The notes below the pieces were generated by a model. That model was not told the origin of the DNA and made no database searches. It was given only the letters and a program-made list of their open reading frames with translations. From Adineta steineri (lineage: Eukaryota; Rotifera; Eurotatoria; Adinetida; Adinetidae), in assembly GCA_905250115.1 (NCBI GenBank), contig CAJNOI010000180.1:83689-147688 (forward strand): DNA of 64,000 nucleotides, written 5' to 3'. The position numbers and the translations under genes were made by a program. This document shows positions 12,301 to 23,939 of the stretch, one piece after another (the stretch's first letter is position 1; every line of letters starts with the position of its first letter).

Positions 12301-14820
12301 TTATTGTGATTGTGATTGTGATAGTTTTTGCATTCTTAATGCAACTAGCGCAGCCCTAATACGTCCTTCTGGAATTTGATCCCAACATTGTCCCATTGTT
12401 TCTGATATTGTATTGATATTTTTATTTTTACTCTCTTTCCAAGATGAACGTATTAATGGACGATTTAATGGACTTGGTAAATTTATAATTTGTAACATAT
12501 CATTTATTGATGGACTACAACTCAAATGACGTTCACGTAATTGATTATCAAACGGCATTTCATACATTTCATTCGAATCTAATCGGTGTTTTGTTTTTGT
12601 TAAAAAAAAAATAAAAAAAAAATATGTAAATCTTTACCTTCAGTTGGATATCTTGATAAAATTTCCCATAAAATAATTCCAAGAGCATAAACATCACATT
12701 GAAGTAAAGCAGTTGGATCTGAACCAATTGTTCCCGCTAAGATTTCTGGTGACATATATCGAGGAGTTCCAATCTATTTAATTTTTAAATAAAAATTTTC
12801 TAAAGAATTCAAAAAAAGTGTTACTTGTTGTTGTTCATTTGGAAAATTTTGGGTTTGATCAAGTTTAATTGACATTGCAAAATCACAAATAACTAATTTT
12901 TCATTATTTATATAAAGAATATTGTCAGTTTTTAAATCTCTATGTGCAATTGGTGGTCGACAAGTATATGGATCATTATTTCGATATCGAAAATCTTGAT
13001 GAAGATATTCAACACCTGATGAAATTTGTTTACATATTAATATTAATTCTTTTTCATCGTTTAACAAACGTGAATGAAGAACATCACGTAATGAACCATT
13101 AAAACTAAATTCTGTTATTAAATAATATTTATTTCCATCTGTTAAACTTCCATAATATCTATTCAAATAAAGAAACAAATCAATTTTTACCATATTTCAA
13201 TTTTAAAATACTAAAATAAGATTATTTTTATACTTCTGCAAAGAAAAACGTTTGGGAAAACACATTATACCATTCGATAGTTCTTATAATTCTCTATCAA
13301 AGTCTTTCTTTTCATCATATCTCATTTCTGTTCAATGGAAAATCAATTGAATAAAATGAAGACAAGTTAAAAATGAGATTTGAAATGAATTTTCTATTTT
13401 TTGACAGATCATTATCTAATGAATAACTTTTTGAACGAGTAGATATTCTTTACAATTTTCGATCTTTTACAAATAATATTGTCGTTATATTCATAATAAA
13501 ATTTCGAGATAACGTACATGTCTTTCATTGATAATTGTAAAGGATATCTAGATTTTTATTTGTTTCCAATGAAATTGTCATTCTTCTATAAAATTTATCT
13601 TTTCCATATCTAACGAAATATTTTGTTTAGTCTTTCAAATTCTCTATTATCATGTGTACATTTAATCATTCTTATAATCAACTTCAATAGATTTTAAAAG
13701 TGTAGACAATTTCAAATGTTAAGACAATATCTGGTTACTTTTAAAAAAAGTGTTTATCTCATAAAAGATTCATTGAAAATATCTAGTGGCTAAATTTTGT
13801 TTTTTCCTTATTTGTAATAAAAAATGTGAAAATGAAATAGAGATTTACTTGAGAATATTCGAATGTTGAATGGATGGTGATAAATAAATAGTTTTTTCAT
13901 TTAAAAATAATTTATTCGCTTCATAAGTTCCATTTGAATCAGTTAACATTTTAATGGCAACTTCATCATTTTTATAAAAACCTTTATGAATTAAAGAAAA
14001 TCTTCCACGTTTTATTATATTTCCAATTTGTAAATCTTTTGAAGATATATCTTGCTCAATTAATGGTGTTGTTACAGAGTCAGGGTCAGGGAATGGTTTT
14101 TCTGGTAATTTCGATTTTGGAAAAAATCCCCGAATTTTTTTCCATCCACGTTTTAATGTTTTTCGATAAATAAAACAAAGAATTATTAGAATTATTATAA
14201 TAAATCCAATAATTGAACATAATAATATCACATATTCCCATTTACATAACAATTTTTCACATTTTCCATCTATTCAATTTAACAAAACATGAAAAATTAT
14301 TTGAAATTTTATTAAAATTTTACCTATGATTATATTTGTCGGTGATTCAGATTGTGAACTATTTGTTCTTAAAAATGAAATAGAAATAGAGATTGAAATA
14401 ATATGTGTAACTTACATAGTAAAATTGAGATTACAAAATTGTTGATCACAACAACAATGTAAATAAGAATCATTTTTTCTTGTAGATTTCGTTAAACATT
14501 GTGTTTGATTTTTACATCTTTTATTAATTTCTTGATCATACATACAATCCATATTTCCAATATAAATCTCATCATTAACTATTTTTATTAATGTTGAACA
14601 ATAAACTCCACCACGAATATTTGATAAAGAATTTTTATGACATTCTTTTGTTTCATATACACATGTTGAATTATAAATGCAATTTGCAGGTGATGCTGTT
14701 TTACATAATAAACTATTCACAACATTTACTAAATTTTAGAAAATAAACAAGATTTTCTTTTTCGAGAAAAAAATTCATTTTCATACCGAATAAGATTGAA
14801 AAAGAAATGAGATAAATCAT
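12301..14820 (-). CDS. TGF-beta/activin/BMP type II receptor serine/threonine kinase
   Basis: Seven exons (14820-14787, 14728-14416, 14367-14324, 14269-13849, 13158-12825, 12773-12638, 12578-12301) give 519 residues. The order is a signal peptide (MIYLISFSILFVNVVNS), a cysteine-rich ectodomain ending in HCCCDQQFCN (the three-finger signature of type II receptors), one TM segment (about 144-164), then a kinase domain. Kinase landmarks are a glycine loop KRGRFSLIHKG, catalytic lysine VAIK (about 237), HRDLKTDN (about 344), GTPRYMSPE, and a C-lobe with DVYALGIILWE. There is no GS box, which argues against a type I receptor. The DFG motif reads DFA (about 363-365), an unusual change at the metal-binding loop. 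Type II receptors bind ligand dimers at the plasma membrane and phosphorylate type I partners to activate Smads. Intron 4 is about 690 nt, against roughly 50 for the rest. Confidence 0.9.
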
Positions 14821-15833
14821 AATTTGAAATTGAAAGAAAAAAAGGAAAAAGCCAAACTATATAAAATGGTCACGGACGAATAAATCAAAAGTCAGTCATT
14901 GTTAACCTTGCTCCACTAAATAATCAAATGACTCGAACAACCTCTTTTTCTATTCTATTTATTACCAACCATACTACTTTAAGCATTTCCTCCAAATACC
15001 TTTAACAAAACATTTTATTCTCACTTTTTAGTTTTATTTCATTTCATTTCAAATATTATTTCTTTACTTTTATACGAATTATTTATTAAATTATTTTATC
15101 TTTAATCATTTTAACAACGACATCTATATTATAATAACTCAATGTCGCTTTGATCTTTTCTTTCCATTATTTATTTATTTCCGATGAGATAAAACAATAC
15201 ACTCGAGACAAGAAATTCATCATTTTTATCAAACGTCATTTTTATTGAATTTAGAAAAAAATACTCTCAGATAAACTTTTAAGATTAAATATTATTTATT
15301 AAGTATGAAAATAGATTTAAACAAGATCTGTTATTTTAATATTGACTGTCGTATAAGTGAAATTTGGCAATGAAGTGTAACATAGTTGGATAGATGATTG
15401 TTTGTAATATTGATATTCATATGAGTGAATATTATTCGTAATCTGTTCTATTAGATATTCGTAATATGGAATTTGTAGAATTAATAGAAAAATTTAACTG
15501 TCATCGATGAAAAGTGGAAATCAAACAAAATATTGTTCTTCTATTCTCTTATTTTCTCAATACTAATTCTAAGAATATCTCTCGATATAATTAAACTCAT
15601 AATTAATCTTTCTAATGAAAATCATTTCGAAGTATGAAGAGTTTTTCTTAATAGTTTTTCGATCGATATTTGATAATGTGTGTTGGAAAAGAAAATAAAT
15701 TTGTTAAATAATAATTAATAATATTTATTAACATGTTAACAAATTTCTAATGAACAAAAAACAACGAAAGAAAGAGAGAAAGAAATGTTGAATATGTATG
15801 TTAACAATATCTAAACAAATGAATTTAATATTG
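14821..15833. other. Intergenic spacer
   Basis: AT-rich DNA between the type II receptor (5' side) and the 3' end of the retinoblastoma-like gene. No gene was recognised. Confidence 0.6.
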
Positions 15834-18800
15834 TTATTGTGGTGGTTGTTGTTGTTGTTGTTGTTGAAGTTTTTGTCTATCATTTTCAATTTGTAAAACT
15901 TTTTTTGTTAAACTTGTTAAACAATTTGAATTTGGATCATCGGAAAGTGTTCGTTTAATTGAATTATTTGTTGTTGTTGATTGACCAAATAAAAGATTTG
16001 TTTGATTTGTATTAATAATAATATTTTCATTTTTTGAATCTAAATTATTTAATTTTGATATTGTTGATATTGTTGTTAAAAATTTTCCATCTTCTGTTCG
16101 AGTTCGAGTTGTCCGAACTGTATTATTAGCACCTAAATTAATAAGATTGAAATTTAAGAAGAGAATAAATCTTTAATAAAATAACAAACCTGCTTGAATT
16201 GATGATGATAAAACATTTGGTGAAGCATTTTGATTTGAATTATTTGAATTTAATTTGATTTGTTGATTTGTTGAAGAAAATGAATTTGTTTTAATAAGAT
16301 TTGATGAATAATCGACATTAATATTAATTCCAATATTAATTGAAATATGTTCATTTTGATTTTCATTCCGTTTTCTTCTTTGTGGAAGGTCAATTAATTG
16401 ATTTGTTGAAAAAAAACAATCCAAATTTGGAATTTTAAGAAATATTTCTTCATAAAAACTTGTTATATCACCAATTAAATTTCCATCGATAATATGAATT
16501 GTTCCAGCTGGTTTTGATGGTGTTAAACATGGATTTTTATCTAATAGTTTTTGTTGATAATTTGTTTGATCAGAATTAATTTGTCGAATAAAAACACTTC
16601 TTAATGCATTTTTGTTTGAATTTGGCATTGATATATAAGCTTGAATTAATTTTGTCCAAGTTAATTGTTGATTTGAAATTCGATTTGAATTAGCTGTATA
16701 ATAAATACATGATAAAAGTATTTGATCTAAATCTCTTGATTGAAATAATAATTTTGTATAATTTTCAAATAAAAATAAAAATAAATTCCAAATATATTTT
16801 TCAATATTATTTGATTCTCTTTGATATAAACGAATACATAATGATTCAATACGTGATAAAACTAATTCATAGAATTTATGATAAAACTTTGTATATGGAC
16901 TCGTTTTTTGATTAGTCACATTATTATTACTATTTTCAACAATTGGATCAGATCGACTTCGAATTATTGATAAACAATTCTAAACATTTTAATTAACAAT
17001 TAATAGAACACTTTTTTTCTTTTAGATTATTTACAAATTTATTAAACTGAAATATTTTTTCTTTTATTAATCCAAATAGTATCTTTCATTTCCCTATTGT
17101 TCAAACAGAGAACAATTTGGAAAAACGCATTTATTGATGTTTTTTTGAAATTTCCTAGATGTGACAACGATAAAAGCTTTAGCCTTTTATTGTTAAAACA
17201 CATTGTTATTAGATGGGAGAATAGAAAAGCGCTTTAACAATAAAAAGCGGAACGTTTTTTTTTCTCGTTTTCATATGTAGAAAGTTGGAAAGGATATTAA
17301 TAGATGAGATATATCCTATACTCACTCACACTGTTTTCGTGTTTATTTTCTTTTTAAAATAAAGAAAAAACTTACATTTGATTGTTGATTATCTGAATTT
17401 GAATTTGAAAATAAATTTCTTTTAACATTATTATGATCTGGTGATTGAAAATACATTGAAGTTAAATTAGTTGGTGTTTGATGTGTTGGTGTTGTTGAAT
17501 GATTATTTAATTTAATTTGTAAATTTTGAATTTGTTGATAAGTTAAAAAACCTTTGGTTTCAATATCATTCCATAATGATGAATCAGTTGAAAAAACCAT
17601 AGATGATAACATTGTTTCTTCAATTGATGATAAATATTTGACAAATGATCGACATTGATATAATTGTTTACATGTTTGTAAATAGATTTGAATTATTTTA
17701 TAAAATGAATAACTATGTAATGAATAAATATTTAATATCCAATTTAAATTATGACTTTGATCACAATGAGCATTTAATACTAATAATAAACATATACCAA
17801 GAAGAGATTTTAAAAATTCATTTTTTTGCATTAAATCACTAAAGAAAAGATTTAATAAATAAAATTTAGTTCTTATTAAAAAAAATCAAATAAAATCTTA
17901 CTGAGATTGTTGTTGAACTTCTTGATGATTTAATTTTGATGAATTACAACGTTTTTTTTGATGAATTAAAATATTTTCTAAGCTATTATAAAATAATTTT
18001 AATGATAAATCAAAACGAGATTTACATGAATCAGATGGATTCATTTGATTATTATTATTTTGTCGTATATTATAGAAATCATTTGAATCATACGATTCAT
18101 AAAAGATTTTTTCCCAATCATTTAAACGTTGAACAAGCCTATCTAAATATTCAAATAAAATTTAATAAAATCAATCTATGGAAAATAATGACGATGGAAT
18201 TTGTTAAAAATAAGATTAAAAAGGAAAAAGAGAAAATTTGCTAACCTAATAAAAGTTGATCTCCAATAAGTGAAATAATATTTTGATTTGGATTTGTTTT
18301 AATAATTTGTTGTTGTACAATTGAATATAAAAGTTGAATTGCTTGATTAGCTTGAGAAATGGGTGTTAATGTTTGATTGATTTGTTGATGAGAATTTGAT
18401 ATAAAATGTTGATTTGCAGTTAATGGAGTTTTATTTATTTGAGATTTGCAATTTCGATTTTCATTTAATGAATTTATACAATCATTAAATTGATTTTTAT
18501 TTTCTAAAAATATTCTTTCATCAATAATACAATTTGTTAAAACAATTTCATCATATTTTTTATTTATTTCATTGATTTGTTTTAAATAAAAATCATCTGT
18601 TGATAAATCATTTATATTGTAATTTTCATTTAATAAATAAATAAAATCATTTTTTAAATGTTGTTCATAGATTGTACGAGTTGTTTCACATGAACATTGA
18701 TATTTTGGACATAATTTATCAATTATTGTTTCTTCACAAATATTTAATTCATTTGAAAATTCACCTAAAATTAATAATTTTCACATTACTCATTTCTCTT

Positions 18801-19472
18801 TCTCTTAAATTCTTTTTTTTAATAAATACCTTTAATAAAATGATTGAGTTTAAAATGAATAATTGATTGATAAATAAGTTCAAATGACGCAATAAGTAAA
18901 TGAAATGAAGCAATAAGATCATTAATTGTTGATGGATAAATTGTTTTTGAATATGCATAAATTGTCCAAATAAATGAATAAAAATGATAAATATTTAATT
19001 TTTTTTGTTTAGTTTTGTGATTTAATTTAATTTGTAATTGATAATCATATGTTAAATATTTATTTATATTTCCACCAAATAAATAAACAAATATTTCCGA
19101 ATATTTTTTAAATATTATTGATGAAATAGTAAATGCATGTTCAACTTGATCAATTTTATTTCGAATATTAAGAGGTAAATTAGCCATATCTTGCCATTTA
19201 TGTAATTTATCAAAAAAAATCATTAAATCAAAATTATTTGAACTTTTTAATAAACGTTTTATTGATATTGGATTATTATCACATGAAGTTAAATAACGAT
19301 TTCGTCGACATGAAACATATAATGAAACAGCTAACCAATGAATTTGATCACCTTCTAATAAATAATGTTTACGGATATGTTCATACGAACGCCATGCATC
19401 AACTTTCGTTTCATTATCCAAATTTAAATCAAGACATAAACTATTATAATTTCTTTCGATTGATTCACTCAT
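15834..19472 (-). CDS. Retinoblastoma-like pocket protein (p107/p130 type)
   Basis: Six exons (19472-18830, 18764-18246, 18142-17902, 17838-17376, 16979-16190, 16132-15834) with consistent phases give 984 residues. The N-terminal domain is on exon 1, with the p107/p130 signature LEGDQIHWLAVSLYVSCRR. Pocket box A begins near TPLTAN and TPISQANQAIQLLYSIV on exon 2 and runs through exons 3-4 (SLLGICLLLVLNAH). Box B is on exon 5 (FYHKFYELVLSRIESLC, then DLDQILLSCIYYTA and IHIIDGNLIGDITSFYEEIF). The tail carries KRTLSDDPNS, a likely CDK site region, and ends in polyQ. Pocket proteins bind E2F/DP and repress cell-cycle genes. Long asparagine/glutamine-rich inserts break the domains. An upstream GT-AG leader intron is likely (donor near 19548), but no upstream coding frame fits. 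Confidence 0.93.
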
Positions 19473-19959
19473 ATTTTCTTCTTCTTCTTCTTTTCTAAAA
19501 TAAATTTTATTGAAATATTAAAAGTTAAAAATAAAGAATTTCTTACTTTATTGATGATATTGACGATGTGATTTGATTCATATTCATATTCATATTGATC
19601 TAACATATGTTTTCCATTTTTTTCTTGTTTCTCTTTCGTTTTTTTTTCTTCTCTAAAATATATTCTAAACGACGAATTAAATATTAGTTCATTGACCTAA
19701 AGGTCATCGACAAACAACAATATCCTATTCAACCAATTGTTTTCATTTATTTCTATTTAACACATTTTTATCTTTCACACCCATTAACATAGATTAACAC
19801 ATCTTCTTCGTTTTTTTTATATTAAATATATCACCATTTCTCTTTCCTATATCTTATCCCAAATAAATCATCCGTTCAACTCGCTTTCAACAAAGTTATT
19901 AATCAATACATTTAGATTAAACTATCATAATCCTTAACATATGTTCAATTATATATAGA

Positions 19960-20760
19960 AATTTATTCTTTTTATTTAATTTAATCTTAATTCAAATAAA
20001 ATAAATAAAGATTTAAGATATTTGATTATTAATAGAATATTTCTAAAATAATATATACAATTTGATTGTTTATTAGACTCAAAACAGAAATATCTAATCT
20101 AATTATTAAATAAAATCATATTGAATAAGACAAGACAAGAATGTTTTATTTTAATAAAAAAAACATATAAATTCTATTGGATAAAATCAATCAGTGTTAA
20201 TTCAATTTATTATTTATTGAAAATAAACATTTTATTTCATTTGAGCTTATATTAAACTTATTTTTCTAATTTAATTATTTTATTAGAAAATTAAAATATA
20301 TATTTATGGATATCGTTCACTAGTGACATCATTCGCAAATATTTACGAATTCTCTTTTCTTCTATTTCTAACATTGTTTTTCGATACAAAAAGAATAAAT
20401 GTAATTTATTTCTTAGTTGAATTTGTTAATTGAAGGATTAATAATGATATCTATTTTCTTTGAGTGATCATTATTTATTCAGAAGAATGGAAAAGAGTAC
20501 TTGACATTATATAATATCTCACTCTCTCACACTCACACTTACATTCAATATTCGTTTAGAATTAAGAGAAGAAAAAAAATGAATGTCATTTGATAAAAAT
20601 GTTCGTTGCTAATGTTAAAATAATTGAATAATAATAAAAAGTAAATAGAATTTTAATTTAAAAATGTGTTGATTTACTTGATGTTGTTTTGTTGTTACTG
20701 TTGTTAATGATGATGAATTACTATCGTTTAATTAAACTCAATTTCGTGTGTATGTGTTGT
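19960..20760. repeat. Direct duplication, copy A (includes a GPCR 3' end fragment)
   Basis: Matches copy B at 23940-24790 in the same order and orientation. Shared blocks include TTGATTATTAATAGAATATT (20021 and 24006), GTGTTAATT (20194 and 24165), GAAAATAAACATTTTATTTC (about 20219 and 24191) and a CACTCACA-type run near 20520 and 24480. By eye the copies are roughly 80-88% identical with small indels. The right end (about 20675-20760) copies the last codons of the GPCR gene. Confidence 0.85.
20670..20760 (-). pseudogene. Fragment of the GPCR C-terminus left in the duplication
   Basis: On the minus strand, the codons for SSSLTTVTTKQQH and the end of the GPCR (THF-stop region of 24671-24790) can be followed, with small deletions and an in-frame stop upstream. 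The segment lacks all transmembrane exons and cannot encode a receptor. It is the duplicated 3' end only. Confidence 0.75.
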
Positions 20761-20964
20761 TCTCTTAATATGTCACCTACCCACATCATCATTTGATTTT
20801 ATTTTAATTCTAAATTGATACGATATAATATTATTTAAAATAAAATTCGTTATTTTTCTTTTTATTCAAAATAGTTAATAATTGTATTAGGTAAAATTAA
20901 TTTTGTGATTAATAATTATGAATAAAATAAACAAGTTAAATTAAATTAATTTTTTAAAACTCAC

Positions 20965-22380
20965 TTGTAAGGAAACTCAGCCAGCTTTTGAAAGAAACGA
21001 CTACTGAAGGGTAATACCGCTAAATTTTTGTAAAATTTTTCTGCGTTACATGTCTATTTTTCAGAGTGTTTTTTTGTGCTGACCTTAAATATGATGTTTA
21101 CTTTTTAACCAAGGCAATTCATAATGATGAAAAAAAGCCAGATATGACCTTTTCTTCTGAGTAGGTGTGGGTGTGAGTGCCGGTATGGGCGGCTCTGGAT
21201 GAGGTATAATACTCACACCCACACTCTGTGGTGAATTAGAGATAGATAGCATTTAAATTTTTCAGACGTATTTACATCTATCCGGTAATTCACAAGCTAC
21301 TGATACCGCTAATATTCTACCGGCTATTTTGGAAGCACCATATGATAGTGACGATACCGCGGAAAAGATTGGTTCACGTGATTACGACGTGGAAGAAGAC
21401 TTGACTGACCTTTTAGATGAGGTCGATGAGAACATGCACAGTAGTAAGGCAATCATCCATGAATCACCTTTTAATATTGAGGCTATTCGTCACTTTCAAC
21501 AATTCATAGAGTTACTAGATTCGAAAAGGAAATATGAAAATGTAACAAATCTTCCTTTTTGTCGTCGTATTATTTACGTTTTTTATAAATGGTTTGCTTA
21601 TTTACCCTTATGGACATCTTTACTTACCGAATTTGAAAATCGATATGCGACGAATGAAAAACCTACTGACCTTCGGAAAGGCTCGATTCTTGAAAGAAAA
21701 ACAAACCTACGACCAGCAGAGGTGACTGTAGCGCTTTATCGAAGTGTTCAAGCGCAACTAAAAGCAGACAAATTTTGAATTAATCAAATGGTAAAAAAAC
21801 AGAGAATGAAAGCCTAAAGATACGAACGTAGAGGAGTCTTGCGGTAAGAAAACAGCCCGAAAGAAACAACGAAATGTATACTTCATTCGAATTGATAAGT
21901 ATAAGGAGAAGCATCTGCTCCTCGACGAGAATCAATCAGTCCTAAACCAAAATCAAAACTGATCGAACCTAAGTCGCAATTTGATGACCGGATTCATTAA
22001 CTGGAATATTGCTTCCATGAAATCTGTGGGATATCACGGAATCGGTCGTTTCCGTGCTGGACTATTCAACCGGGATTTGGCGACTTCCCTCGATTTCAAA
22101 ATGAAGAAAGGGTGACGTCTGATTCGAATAAACAAGAGGTATTTTATTTGTCTTTTTATTTCTAGATTTGTTTTTTGAAAGTAAAATTTTTTTAGATTTG
22201 CACCTACTCAATTATTTTTAGATTTTTGTTAAAAGTAAGTTTTGTCTTCTTCTTGTTTAAAACAATATCAGAACTTGCACCCAAAGGTCTTTCGCTAGTG
22301 AATAGAAATACCTGAGACGTGGGATACGCGTGTCGATAAAAAATGACAAGAGTCTTCTTTTTAATATATAAAAAACGTCT
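20965..22380 (+). pseudogene. Decayed, multi-exon, transposase-like unit
   Basis: The base composition is clearly less AT-rich than the neighbours. The longest open segment runs from about 21268 (after a TTTTTCAG acceptor) to the stop at 21778, about 168 residues. It has an acidic stretch (DYDVEEDLTDLLDEVDE) followed by CRRIIYVFYKWFAYLPLWTS and KTNLRPAEVTVALYRSVQA. The LPLWTSLL and LRPAEV patterns recall C-terminal parts of transposase-derived proteins I have seen in invertebrates, but I cannot name the family. There is no in-frame ATG near the 5' end; the frame simply follows an acceptor. A further coding-like stretch at about 21840-22115 (SVGYHGIGRFRAGLFNRDLA) is in another frame and broken by stops. 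A telomere-like hairpin (21161-21230) lies in the presumed intron upstream. Confidence 0.45.
21161..21230. repeat. TGTGGG-type hairpin element 1
   Basis: GTGTGGGTGTGAGT at 21165-21178 is perfectly complementary to ACTCACACCCACAC at 21211-21224, with a loop of about 32 nt. It sits upstream of the exon that starts near 21268, probably inside an intron. The arms resemble the bdelloid telomeric repeat TGTGGG. Two further copies are at 23180 and 62385. Confidence 0.7.
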
Positions 22381-22810
22381 AGTTTTATATTATACTTTTA
22401 GAGTAAAATATGTGCAGATTAAATAAAAAAAAATTAGTAAGTAATTTTTTAGCTAGATGATAACGCCCTTGAATATAGTCAGTATTTTTGCTTCTTTCGC
22501 AACGTTTTTCCTGATATATAATTTATCTTCTTGCATATCCATATATATTCATATTTGCTTTTTGTATTGTGATGGTAGAAATAAATCTGTTTTGCTTAAT
22601 TAGGCTTATATTTTTTTCTGTTAATCAAAAAGATTTACATTTATTTTTGGATTTTAGAAAATGATTGGTGATTCGATAACCGAAGTAAAAGTTATTTTAA
22701 ATTAATATTTGCATGTATTTTCTTTAATTTGCATCCTACACATTTTAATTTTTTATGATATAGATCATTTTTTCTCTTATCAATTTATAAATTATTTTTT
22801 ATTATTTTAG

Positions 22811-23396
22811 GACGACGACGCCGCCGCCGCCGTCCTCAAAGTAAGTGATCTTGTAATGTTGAAAAGAATATTCAAATCTCCTTTAGATTGTGGTCCAACA
22901 TTTAGAAGAAATTTACAAAGAACAAAGTAAAGCAATCACGTCAATGATTGAAACAATGAAGGATATGATTACAAAAGTAAATACAACAATAGAAATTTTC
23001 AATAAGCAAAAATCCACAGTTACATCACCCCAACGAGCCGTGGCTATTGTTCACCCTACTTCTGGTGGTGCTGGCATTAATCGTGCCCGTGGTCATGCAC
23101 TCTCAATATACAGATATATATCGCATGCATAAAGACAATAAATATGTAAGTATTTTGCAAGTTTAATACACATTATTTCTTGAGGGTGTGGGTGTAGATG
23201 TGGGTGTGAGTTTGGTTGTGGGTGTGAAAAGAAGAAGGAATTAACAACCACATCCACACCCACCTTAAATCTTGATCGTGGTACTGGTGTACGTCTTGGG
23301 CGTGTTGCTGGTGTAACACTCAGCCGTGCTCCTGGTGTTGGTTTGGATCGCAATATTGGTGTTCGAAGAATTATAACTCGATATCGAATTCAACGT
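22811..23396 (+). pseudogene. Coiled-coil / Gly-Arg-rich gene-like fragment in the inserted block
   Basis: An exon of GAC and GCC repeats (22811-22840) is followed by a good intron (GTAAGT...TTTAG, 22841-22886) and an open frame to 23132. That frame encodes an amphipathic helix (IVVQHLEEIYKEQSKAITSM...), then SGGAGINRARGHAL and a stop. After a hairpin element (23180-23268), a second open stretch (23269-23396) reads LDRGTGVRLGRVAGVTLSRA and ends in TRYRIQR-stop, with the same Gly/Arg/Val style. The two parts look like one protein interrupted by the hairpin insertion, but I find no acceptor that joins them cleanly. It may be a decayed ORF1-like or structural protein of a mobile element. No family was recognised. 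Confidence 0.35.
23180..23268. repeat. TGTGGG-type hairpin element 2
   Basis: Starts CTTGAGGGTGTGGGTGTAGA and ends CCACATCCACACCCACCTTAA. The arms (about 23191-23205 and 23248-23262) pair over about 13 of 15 positions. Extra TGTGGG units lie between them (TGTGGGTGTGAGTTTGG). It is the same style as the elements at 21161 and 62385. Confidence 0.7.
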
Positions 23397-23939
23397 TAAA
23401 TATAAATTTCTGTATAAATTAATTTTTTTTGTATTTATTCCTGTAATTATTTCATTTATTTCTGTAATTATAATTAACAAGGTCAAGTAGATCAATTGAG
23501 TTATAAATCTATTGAATAATTTTAATAGCGATAAATATGTAAAACAAAATCGATATCTTGTCAAAAAAATCTATCAGATATTTCCATATTCATATCATCA
23601 CCAAATATTTTTATTTCGATTTGTTTTCTTTAACTTTCTCAGCATATTATGTACATTGAACTCCAATTTGATTGTTGAAGAGTTAGGGTAAAAGATAAAG
23701 ATCATAGAAACGAAACATTTCTTATCTTAATAGAAAAAGAAAAACATTAATGGATAGTATTAATGCCAAGAGGATATATAACACTGTTCATCTCCATATC
23801 AACAAATAGATTAGAAAAGATCTACTCGATTAAAATCATAACTACTCATTTATGACAACGTACATCTTAGTTGCAAAACTCGACGTTGTACACATATCAT
23901 TCAAATAGAGATTTACTTCTATTTTAAATCGATTCTTTT
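23397..23939. other. Right part of the inserted block, no gene recognised
   Basis: AT-rich sequence between the gene-like fragment and copy B of the duplication. No reading frame of interest. Confidence 0.5.

Larger units (their letters stand above)
19473..20964. other. 5' flank of the retinoblastoma-like gene and copy A of a 0.8 kb duplication
   Basis: Bases up to about 19960 are the leader and promoter side of the retinoblastoma-like gene. From about 19960 to 20760 the sequence is a diverged direct copy of 23940-24790, described separately. From 20760 to 20964 I see nothing recognisable. Confidence 0.6.
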
